This document shows positions 49,101 through 61,100 of a DNA stretch of 64,000 nt, piece after piece. Both the position numbers and the translations under genes were made by a program. The stretch covers positions 3,286,001 to 3,350,000 of the forward strand of contig CM073899.1 of the NCBI GenBank assembly GCA_037176705.1, read 5' to 3'. A model generated the notes under the pieces. It searched no databases. It had not been told where the DNA came from and saw only the letters and a list, made by a program, of their open reading frames with translations. The stretch's first letter is position 1. Every line of letters starts with the position of its first letter. The DNA is from Molossus alvarezi. Taxonomy: Eukaryota; Chordata; Mammalia; Chiroptera; Molossidae.

Positions 49101-52100
49101 CTTCCAATTATCAGTTAGAACCAGCAGTTCCTCTAATTATCTTCATAATCTCTCTCGATATTTGAAACGGCCTTATTTGTTTGTTTTCTGCCCTGCTAGA
49201 AAGACTACCTTACACCAGGTGTTCAGTACACAGAAAAGTGAAATGATGTAGTCCCTGCCCTTAAGCTAAAGTAGCAGCAGTATTTTAATTTTCTTTTTAA
49301 TGTTTTTTCCCAAAATTGTGAAAGTGTTGGGACTGACTATTGGTTGTAGGTCTATCACTGCTTATGGCTGTTGAATAAAGTCTGTTATGTTTTGGATGCA
49401 ATTACCTCTCCTGAAAAATGTGACTCTTGGAGAAGCTCAACAACTATTTGCTAAAGATCACCGTGTGGACAGATACAGTTCTTGTTGCTGGGCGAGGTTG
49501 TGGAGCAACTGGAACTTAGATATGTTGCTGGTAGAATTCAGGATGGTACAAGTACTTTGGAAAACAGTTTGAAGGTTTCTCATAATGTTGAATGTACACT
49601 TGCCATTTCATACAATCCCTCTCTAGGCATTTACCCAGGAGAAGTGAAAACATGTCTGATCAAAGACCTGTATGTGAATGTTTATTTGATTGTATGGCTT
49701 TGCATATAATCGTGTTTCTAAGATTATGTATTATGTCCAAACACTGGAAACCACCACTGTCTGTCGCCTGATAAGCAGGTGAATTGTGGTGCATCCACGT
49801 GATGTAATATTACTTTTGGCCACAAAAAGGAGTGAACTACTGATATCTGTAGCAACGTGGATAAATCTAAAAACAATTATGCTAAGTGAAAGCAGACAGA
49901 AGGCTACACTGTATTAATTCAGCATTATAGCATTTTAACAAAGGTAGAATTATGGGCAGAAATCAGACCACTGGTTGTCAGGGCTTGAAGATGGGAGAGA
50001 ACTGACGACACAGGGTCACGGATGGTGGAGGTGGCAGTGTTCTGTCAGTCGTGGCAGAGGGTAATGGCTTCGTGGTGGTCAGAGCATGTCGACTCCACAC
50101 CTCAAAGGGTGGATTTCAGTGACTAATGAGATCGATGAGGAACATGGAGAACATGTAGTAGGCAACCCTGGAAGTTCTAAGAGCTAATTCTTAGAACGAC
50201 AGTATGTTATCGGTTCAGGAACACCTCGATAAAGAACAGTGGTATATGTGCTAGAGCATGCAGGAGGCACTAAGGCCTGCTCATGCCTGCTGGGTTGAGG
50301 GTCAGAGGGAAGGAGGTGTGGCTGGGGAAATGAGGGGTTCGTGAGCAAGAAAAGATAAGAGCACACTGGCAAAGGGGGATGGTTGCATGTTGTCATGGGT
50401 GTGACAGCAGCCGCTGGAGGGCTTTGAACAAGTGACGCGGTGCATGTGTTAAAGGATCACTCGGGCTGCTGTGTGAGGAGAGCGGATGTGAGGACGGGTG
50501 GGCGTTGGGGGAAGCTGTCCCCAGCATCCGGGATGAGACGGTGAGACTTGGACGGGTGGAGACGGGAGACGTACTGTGTTTGCAGAGGGAGGTCCTAGGA
50601 CTTGATGGGTGAGATGAGGGAATGGAGGAGAACGGAATGCAAGATGGTGAACACGGGCTTTCTCTGTAGTGACAGGCGGATGATGGGACTGCCTCCTGGC
50701 GTGGGAGGGTTGGGGAGGGATGCGCAGAGATGAGATGGGAAGTAAGGATTCTCTTTTAGATTGGAGAACCTGCTAGACGTGTGTGTGTGTGTGAGTGTGA
50801 GATCAGGGGTTGAAGCTAAGGTCTGGCTCATGAATGGTATTGTAGCCGTTAAACTGCAGGATGTCCCAGAGCACCTGTGGATAGAGGAGGGACACTCCAG
50901 GGGATGTGCCCGCGTGCGGGTATGTGTGTAATTGGTTGCAGCTGAGGTCTGACATGTCAATGATGTTTGTAACCATGAGACTGTAGGAGGTCCTGGATCA
51001 CCTGTGGTTGGAGGAGGGACACTCCAGGGGACAACCAGGGTTGTGGAACAGGACCTTACAGTTCGGGCTGCATCTCAACGGCCCTTCCGAGAGAAGGGAG
51101 GCTGGGACATGGGCCCACTGACAGCCTCCCTTCTCCAGGGCTGAGGGGGCCCTGCAGGCATTGACACCTCACACTTCCAGACCACACCTTTGCTCAGCAA
51201 ACTCCACTTGGAAGCAAGTTCTGGGGCAGGAAAGAGAATCGGCCAGTTGCCCCCCTGTGTACATAACAGCACTATTTACAGTAGCTGAGATCTGGAAACA
51301 GCCCAAGTGCCCGTCAGTGGGCGAGTAGATAAAAAAAGCTGTGGTTCATTTACACAATACAATACTCTGCAGTGTAAAAAGAAAAGAGAATGTTACCCTT
51401 TGTGACAGCATGGAGGGACCTGGAGAGGACTATGCTAAGCAAAATGAGCCAGTCAGAGAAAGACGAGTACCACATGCTCTCACTCATGTGGAATCTAATG
51501 GACAAAATGAACTAACAAGCAAAATAGAGAAACAGCCAGCCCTTCGGGGGATCCTTGGGCAGGGTACATGGCCCAGGGTACCACGGTGGCGCCAAGCTTC
51601 AGGATGGGTTTCCTAGCTTACCACACCCTAGAGAAGTTGGGGCTACAGATAGTACCAGGGGACTAAATCAAGTAGCTGCTGTTTGTATTTGATGGTCAAA
51701 CCAACAGTTGAAGTGGACTTGGTGTCTGCTTGTCAGAAAGGAGCTGGAGCCCTTGCCTACACTGTTCTGTGAGTGCCAGCATTGCGGGGGGCCCGTGGGT
51801 TTTGTTTGAAGACAACTCACCCCAAGTGGACTTGACAGCTCCTCCCTGCGGTGCAGCTTTCACAGCGAGGCCTCCCCCTCGCTGTGCCTTTGCCTCGCAG
51901 TGGCACCCACACCAAAACACTCCATGTGCCGTTCGGGAGACGTGCTGTGGCCTCAGCGGGGCTCTGTCTTGCAGGTCTGATGGCCCTTCATGGGATCAAA
52001 CACAAGCTGAGGCAGGTGGACCTGCACGGGAACTGCATAGACAGCATCCATCACTTGCTCCAGTGTGTGGTCGGCCTGCACTTCCTGACTCACCTGGTTC

Positions 52101-55100
52101 TGCAGAAGGATGGCGAGGACAACCCTGTGTGCCGTGTGCCAGGTGGGGGCGGCCCGCTCAGTGCTCTTGGTAGCCGTGTGCAAAGCAGTGCTGTGGACAG
52201 CCTGCTTTTATTGGTCTTAAGCTTTGCAACGTTTTACTGTGTGTTTGGAAAAACATAATTGCAGACGAATTATTTTATTTAGACGAACTAAATTGCTGTT
52301 AGAAGAATGCGGTGAGCAGATTAGTACTATTTAGACAGTTCTACATTTGGTAAGTGAGTGCCTCAAAACTAAATTATGTCATTGAGATCTGTTCCCAGAG
52401 GACAGCTCCAGGCATCCATCGGCGAAACATCTGGTAGCTACAAATTCAGTTGATTCCAAAAGTAATTAACCTTTTGAACACGAGTTTTCACTTTGAATGA
52501 TATGTCTCAGGGTACCAGGCAGTTATGCTGCAGACTCTGCCGCAGCTTCAAACCCTGGATTGCAAGAACACATTCGGCGAACCAGTGAGCCTGTCGGAGA
52601 TGAACTCCTCCAGTCTGCAGTGCTTTGACGGTCTTTTGGATAAACTAGGTTCATCTGATTGTCCCCTCAATATAAGTGAAGACGAGGTATAGTATTGAAT
52701 TTGATCCTAATATAAAGAGACCTTCGGCTTAAAACTGGTCGTCGTGTGTGCTGAGGATCTGGGTTGTGTCTGTCCTAGGTCGTTGATGGTGTGCCATTGG
52801 TGACGGCCCCCCTCGGTGACAACATGGCCCCGCTTGACCAGTTTGCAGATAACCCGGCCGAAACTGGGCTGCCATCCTTCATGTCTGTGTGCCCGTCTTC
52901 TGAACCAGGGAAGGCTGATCATGACACCGATTTTCAGAATGAGATGAAACTTCAGAAATTAGATGATCAGTTTTTACAGCTTCTCAATGAAGTAACTATT
53001 TTCCCTATTCTTCTAAGTTATGTGTTTTCTAAGTCATATGTCGAAGAAATCATAGTTCAGAACATTTAAAGTACAAATTGATACAAGAGGACCAGTCAGA
53101 AACACTGTACTGCGTGTGTGTGTGTGTGTGTACGCGTGCGCTTGTCTTTTCCAGAAGTGGATTGTCACGGCGCTGGTGGTGGGGAAAGGTGACCTCTTTC
53201 TCCTCATGCTCCTCGTCCTCCTCCAGACCTTCACCATGTGGTTCCCGCTGTGCCCACCTTATTCCCACCCACCCACCTGTTCTTTCAGACTGAAGGGAAC
53301 AGAAGTCTTCGGACTCGTGTCTGTAAACATGAGGGATCGGGGGTCACTTTTCACCTCCCCTGTCATCTCGTCATTGTTTGATAGAACCACTTCTGAAACT
53401 CACAGCCGAGTTCAGGTTCATGTATGCACTTCCTGCGTCAGTTCTGTTTACACAGACCCTCCCCAAGTCAGCCTCTGCTTCCCTGAGATGCTCGTTCTCT
53501 TCACCACTTTCAGTGGTTTTCAGTCTTTGAATGTATGGGTGAACTACTGTTCCCAGACTTGCTGCTGTTCGGGTCTCTGGCCCTCGCTCCAGCGTTCTTG
53601 CTCTGACCTGTGGGCAGGTTGGCCTTGACTGCACGCCTCCCAGGACAAAGCACATTATAACAGTCCCCAGAGTGGCAGGCTGTTGTCAGCCGTCGGCGCG
53701 ACCTCACAACGTGTAATTTTCATGTTTCATTGTTCCTGAAAGCAGTGGGGGTGGAAACAGAGGATGCGGGGGGTGGATGCTGTTGGGTGGGTGTCCATCC
53801 TGAGCTGCTGGATGAGCACGGTCTGCCGGGCAGGCAGGGCTGCGGGCTCCTCGTGCCCAGCGCCGAGGCCCATGTCTTGGGGCCCCAGAGGAGACAGTGA
53901 TGGAGTGGGACCTCCATGCTGGCCTGGCGTTCTTGGACATCGTCGATGGCACACGGCTAGGCTTCCAACTCCGTTCCTCGGGTTTCACGTCCATCTTTTC
54001 CCGTGACCGGCTCTTCAGCCAGTGTCAGGACTTAGGCCAGCTGAGCTTGAACTTGGAGCACACGTTGCAGCTCCTCTCACACCTGTGTCTTTGTCAGGAT
54101 GGCCCCGTCAGGTGCGGGTGCCGGTCACTCCTGTCCCATGGCGTGGGAAAGGAGCCGGGGCTTATCTGTCTGTACCGCAGGCCGACGCTCCAACCGCTGA
54201 GCCAAACCAGCCAGGGCGACGGGGCTTATCTGAGCACTCTGTCGGTGACGACGTGACCACCTGCCGGCCTGGAGCTTGGTGGCCTGGAGTCTCCCGGATG
54301 ACTGGCTGCGGCCTGGCGGACTGCTGGGGCACCAGGGCTGATCTGTCCTTGTCCTCTGGCTGGTTTCCGGCTCTGTGGCCACTGCTGTGCAGGTCTTTTT
54401 GTGAACTCTTGTCTTCACTTTTGTTGGGGGTGTGCTCAGGGACGTGAGGAACTGTGGGGCTCCCCCAGAGCGCAGGGCATGTGTCCGGCCCCAGCAGTGC
54501 CCGCACCCCTGTGTGGTGCCACGCTGACCCTGTCCAGCCACTGCTATGTCGGAGGCTCGGGGGTTCTGCTCCACGTGTCGCTTGTGCTCATCAGTGGAGC
54601 ACGTGTGTGGACTCACTGGGGATCGCACTCCTGTGGGAGGTGGCTGTCAAGCGTCTGGTCCGTGTTTTTACTGGATCGTCAGTGTGCTGCTGGGTGATGC
54701 CCATTTGTCGTGGTCTCCTTATGGGGCAGCGCTGCGCTAGACCCAGCCGCGTCTGTTTGGGAAGGGAGAGAGAGCAGCAGCTGGCGTCCTCACCACTTCT
54801 CCAGGCGAGCGGTGCTGGAGAGGTGGGGGACTCGGCGGGCCAGCCACACACAGTCCACCACGTGGCCTCTCCTGATGTCGGGACTTGTCAGAGGTATCTG
54901 ACTCTTTTCTCAAATTGTGGATTGTATATTCACTTATTTTGATGGAAGTCCAGTTTATCCTTTTTTCTTTTACGGTTTTTGCATTCTGTGAATTGTAAAA
55001 GTCTTGGGTATCCCCAGGTCACAGAGATACTGTCCAGCCAGGCTGTGTGGCTCCATGGGACTGAGGGGTCTGATTCAATTCCCGGTCCGGGCACATGCCC

Positions 55101-58100
55101 AGGTTGTGGGCTTGATCCCTAGTAGGGGGCGTGCAGGAGGCAGCCCATTGATGTTTCTCTCCTTTTCTCCCTAAAAAAATCAATAAAAACATATTTTTTT
55201 AAAAAGGATACTGTCCTGTGTTCCTCTCTAAAAAGCTCTGGTTTTCTTCCTGTGCTGAGTCTGTCTGTGGTGGGCAGCAGGGTCAGAGGTCACTGTTGTC
55301 CCCACGGATGGGCGGACGTGCTGTTTCCTAGCGCCACTGGTGGGAGGGGCTTTTCTCCTCTGGTGCTTCCGCTGCCTCTGTTGAAACCTGACCTTGCAGA
55401 TTATAGAGCCCATATCTGATCCCTGTGTTCTGTTTGTGTGTGTGTTTTATACTAAGCCAGAACCACTCTGTCTTGATTTTTGTTATCTTATAGTAATTTT
55501 TGAAGTCTGATCATGTAAATCTTCCAATTCTTTCATTTTTTCCAAATTACTTTGGGTGTTCTAGGTTCTTTGCATTTCTTTAAGCTTTGGAATCAGTTGG
55601 TCTGTTCCTTAAAAATATGTATCTTAACATTGAGTTTTAAGTCTGTGATTGAATCTCTTATTATTTAGATCTCTTTCATTGTTCTTAATAGTTTTCAACC
55701 TATAAGTTTTATACATCTTTTATTGAATTTATTCTTAAGAATTTGGTTCTATAGCATGATCATAGACTGAACAATTTTTGTAGCTTTGTGTTCCAGTTGA
55801 TCGCTGCTTGTATGTAAAATGTAGTTGATTTTTATATACATAGCTTGTATCCTGTGACCTTGCTAAATTTATGTATTAGTTCTAGTCTTTGTTTTGTATC
55901 TTTCTGATGATTTCCTACAAGGAGACGTCCTCCTCCTTCCTGATCGAATGCCGCACCTTACGCTCTGTGGCCATGGGTGGGGTCGCCAGTGTGGGCAGAA
56001 GAGAGTGGTGAGGTGGGCACCTCACTGGGCCCAGAGCATTCTCTGTGACACTCAGTGATGCTCGTGCAGGTGGTGCATAGATGTCCTTCCTCCAGTCAGG
56101 TCGTCTGTCGGGTGGGTGTCTCCCATGCGGTGAGCAGGGTGTGTGTGCAACTGCGACGTCGGGGTGGGGCGCCGCCTCGTGTTTTCACGGCTGTGCTGAC
56201 TTTTCCAGTTCTTTTCGTTGTGTGGAGATGTGAAAATGCCCCACTGTGATTGTGGGTTTATCCACGTCTCCCTTTAACTTTCTTAGCATTTACTCTTGCT
56301 TTTCAACAGTTTTGCTGCATGGTACCTGAGGATGGTTTTTCATGTTTATCCTGCTTAGGGTTTGTTTCTGCGAGTATTTTAAATCTAAACTGATGTCTTT
56401 GCCATCTGTGGAATTGTGGACATCATTTCTCCAATACGTTTCTGTCCCGCTCTCCCTCTCTCTTCAGATTCCACTTGTCTCTGACGCTGACCGCGTGTGC
56501 TGAGGCGGAGCCCCTGGCGGGCCTTCCCCTGCCCTCCGTGCTGCGTCGCTCCCGCTGAGCTGCCTGTAGCAGCCGTTCCTCTGCCAGCCTGCTCTTCTGT
56601 GAGCAGCCCGTGGATTGTTCCTTCAGACGTTATGCTTTAACGTTGTGAAATTTCCTCTTTTTAAAAAAGAATTCTTTTTCTCTGCTGAACTTTCTGCTCC
56701 CTCTGGTCATGACAAGCATCCTGTTTGCGTCACTGAGCACAGCTCTGATCACTGCTGTCAAGTGCTTGTCTGCTGGTTGGACATTGGGTCCTCCAGGTCA
56801 GGGCTCCTCTGGGAGCAGGTCAGGCCTCGAGGCTCCTCTTGCGGTGGGCACTGTGGGGCTCGCTCCGGCCTCTGCAACCATCACAGGTGCAGACACAGTG
56901 CCGTGCGGGGCCTTGGAGCACGTCTGTACTTCGTGGTGGCAGGCGTCCACCTTGCTTCGACCTCAGCTGTCACCTTGTCCCTGGGCCTGCCTACTCTTGC
57001 TCTTTACTGGGCGGCTCACCGTCTCTGCTGTCCTCTGGCTGCTCAGACCCGGAAGGCTCCTGCATGGTGTTCACTGACGTGTCCTCGGGTTAAAGCCACA
57101 GAGACAGGAAACACCCCATCAGGTGCTTTTCCCACATGTCAGCTCCTGCAATAGGCCTGTCTGCTCACTTTTCAGGGCCTGCAGGTAGTTTTTGTGTGGT
57201 GTTCTGTGTGTGTTTTCCCAGAGTCTGCAGTGTCGCCGTGAGAGAGTCAGCCTTGTAGGAGCCTACTCGTTCGTACTGGACGCTGCTTCCCTGCATTTCA
57301 TCCCAGACACGCTTACTTTATAATCCCTTCGTCTGGCAGAAGTCCATCGCACTTTAGGGGAGTTCAGATTGAGTCTTTATACCAAATCAAACTGCTAACA
57401 AACTTTGTTGGTTTTTTTATTCTAGACTTCTAGTTCTTTAATAGATAATGTTCCTGAGAAAGACCTGAGACAGAAAAGAGACACAGATATGACTTCGGAA
57501 AGTGACTATGGAAACAGGAAAGAATGTAATAGAAAAATTCCTCGAAGATCAAAAATCCCGTATTATTCCAGAACAATTCAGACTATTAAGCTTCACAACA
57601 AAAGCAGCAACCCTTCCGTAAGGTACTTGTTTCTGTGTTAGACATTCAAACAAAACGCGCAGCTCATAGTGCTGGCCGCCTCCTCAAGCCCTCTTGTGAC
57701 ATCACGGACTTTCCCAATGTCAGTGGCGCGCTTCTTGGCCGGCTCCGGCTCGGTCTGTGCGCCCCTGGACATCTGTCCGAAGGGCCCTTTGGGAGAGACC
57801 CGCTTCAGTTGTGGAAAACACAGACCCTGCACATTCTGTGGGTTATTCTCTGTTTTATTCTCTGCAGCTGTAATCGTAAAACGAAACAGCCTTACTTTAA
57901 AGACTTGTATGTAAGGTCATCTCTAGCCAACTGTAACCAGTTGGAAGAAGCGGAAGAGCAGAAGATGGACATGGTTAAAGTGGACAACAGTGGCTCGGAA
58001 GACAACACCTACCGGGTAGGACTGGAGAGTCGGAAGAGATGAATGTGAAGAACCTTAGTTTTAAATGCAGTTAGTCCCAGAAAAATAGTGCCTGTTCTTA

Positions 58101-61100
58101 TGAGCAAAAAGGATTGTGTTTATTTCTGTTAGAATGATGGAAATTAGTTTGTTTTTCCTCCTGGCTTCCAGATTTTGTGCAATGTTGCCATTTTTGTAAC
58201 TTTTTAAAATACGTTTTTATTGATTTTATTTTAGAGAGAGGGGAAGGGGGAGAGAGATAGAAACATGGATATGAGAGCGAAACATCAACTGGCCACCTCC
58301 TGCATGCCCCCTATGGGGATTGAGCTGCAACCCAGGCATGTGCCCTGACCGGCAATCAAACCAGGACCTCTCAGTCCCTGGGACGGCACTTAATCCACTG
58401 AGCCCCCCCTGCTGGGCTGTTTTTGTAATTTTTAAGGAAATGGCAATTACATGTTTATTTAAGATCAGATTCCAATGAAATCCTGTATTCTTGTGGAGGA
58501 GGAAACTTGCCTAAATTTTCATTCTTATTTATTTATTTTTTGATATTTTGTTCAGATAGAGTCGGGGGGGGAGGGAGAGAGAGAGAGAGAAACATTGACG
58601 TGAAAGGGACACATCAAGTGGTTGCCACTCTCACAACCCAACCAGGGCCAGGGACAAACTGCAACCGAGGTACATACCCTTAGCGGGAACCGAACCCGGG
58701 TCTCTCTGGACCGCAAGCCGACGCTCTACCCACTGAGCCAAACCGGCCAGGGCTCATTCTTATTTTTTAAGCAGGGCTTCCTGATTTTTGGCTTGCAGGT
58801 TCTGTTAAATGTATAAAGAACTCTGTAGGTCTTCTCCAGGACTCTGCCCTTGTGCACACTGCCAGGATGTGTGTGTCACTGCAGGGCTTTCAGGGACCCC
58901 CGACACCCAAGTGTGGACCAATGGACTCCAGATTAAAGGCATTTAAAATTTTTTAACTTCTTTTAAGAGTTGCCTGAGTCATTCATGTTGAGAGTGTTTA
59001 GTGGACTGATGTATTTGTAGTTGTATTGACTTGCCCTCATGTTACTTGTGAAGTGCTGGTTCTGGTTGTGATGTGCACTGTTCCTCCAATATAATCATTT
59101 TCAATGATTTCACACCTTTCTTGCTATTGGTGTCCTCCTCTTATTCTCAAGTGTAGAGGCTTTGACACAGAAAGTAATGGCAGTTGTCACTGCGACAGTG
59201 ACAGCAGCCAACACTGCCTGTGTGTCGTGTTCTGGGTGCCGGGCCGCATGCGTCACCCCATTAGTCTGCTCAGTTCTTCCGCAGCCCTGGGATGAGATGC
59301 AAGGAGTAGTCAGTGACCTCTCCAAGGTCACAGCACTGTTGTTTTCTTCCAGACACTTGTTGAACAGCTGGACCAGGAGAGGGAGAAGAGGTGGAAAGCT
59401 GAACAAGCTGAAAAGAAGCTCATGGATTATATCGACGAGCTGCACAAACATGCAAACGAAAAGAAGGACATCCACAGCCTGGCTCTGCTCACCTCGGACA
59501 GGTAAGGGCAGCCTGCGCCCGGAGTACCTCCGTCCCAGCGAGCGGCCCTGAGGGCAGAGCAGCCTGGAGCTGAGGCTCTGCTTCGCTGGCTTGTTCAGAA
59601 CAAGGAACGCGGGCCCACGGTCTGGGCTCCGCAGGAGGCGTAGACAGGGCGTGATCTCCAGTGAGGACAGCACAGCTCCTAGAGGGCACGCCTGCTCGCC
59701 CTCAGCCACAGCGAGCGCTGCATTGTTCAGTCCCCTTCGCTGTGGGCCAGTTCGCGTGACTGGTTTCAGGGACTCAGGAGAGTCTTCTTCGTGGCGCATG
59801 CTCGTTTCGGGTGGGGAGGCGCTGGGTTCTGGTTCTAAGCCTTTTCCCATCTGATGCTGCAGTTCTCAACCTGTGGGTCACGGCCCCTTTGGGGGTTGAA
59901 TGACCCTTTCACAGGGGTCGCCTAAGACATAACAGTAGCAAAATTACAGTTATGAAGTAGCCACGAAAATAATTCTATGGTTGGGGGTCATCACAACATG
60001 CGGAGCTGTACTAAAGGGTCACAGCATCGGGAAGGTTGAGAACCACTGGATTTCTAGTGAGAGTTCCTCTCCACTGCGACTCGATGCTGCTGCAGTTTCA
60101 TCCTTTCCAATGAGTAATACGCGCATCTGATTTCTGCTTTAGGTTAAAGGAAATTATTTTTAAAGAGAGAAATTCCAAAGTGCAACTTGAAGTTATGGTT
60201 CACAGACTTCAAAATGAAATAAAAAAACTAACTATTGAGTTACTTAAAGCGCGAGATCAACAGGAAGACCACATCCGACACCTGCGAGCCCTGGAGAGGG
60301 CGCTGGAGAAGATGGAGAGGCAGAAAGGGCAGCAGCAGGCGGCCCAGGTACTGCCGTCTGTCCGCCCCGCAGCGCCCGTCCTGCTCTGCCCCGCGGCGCT
60401 GTAGCCTGGGGTTGTTTCCAAACAGGCTCCTGGCACTCAGGAGGCCTCCAGAGGACTGGGTGGGCGGGTTGCTAGGCATGTGCTCCGAGGACGAACAGCA
60501 GGACCCCTTGGGGCACCTGAAGGGTTTGGGCTGTTTTTTTTTAATTGAATTTATTAGGGTGACATCGATTAATAAAATTATATAGGTTTTAGGTGTACAA
60601 TTCTGTATCATCTGTGTATATTTGTTCCTAGTCCCTTCGTCTGTTCACTCAGCCCCACAACCTCCTTCCCCTCCTGACAGCTATCAGTCTGCTCTCTCTC
60701 CGTGCGTCCGTTTCCTCTGACTGTTGCCTCCACACATTCTGGGCTAGATGACGGGTGAGCCATAGACAACACGACTGTCATGGCTGGACTTCAGGGGACC
60801 ACAGCATCATCACCTCAGACACTTTGAACATCACTTTAGGCACTGGGTTCTGTTATTTAGAATATGCTTTTCTGGGGGAACTGGCATTAAATTGGAAGCA
60901 GGGGTTATGATCTAACTGCTGTAACTGGGTGTTCTCCCCAGATGCGGCTTATTGAGGAGGTGGAGCTCAAAGCAGCAGCTGCTGACCAGGAAATCAACTT
61001 GCTTCGGACCTCCCTTCATCAAGAGAAGGAGCAGGTGCAGCAGCTGCATGATCTTCTGGCGCTGAAGGAGCAGGAGCACAGGTGAGCATGCACCAGGGCC

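Noticed and set aside
56615..57154. 179-codon plus-strand frame in intron 6
   Set aside because: Lies in intronic sequence, no family signature, and the LRRCC1 reading frame is complete without it.
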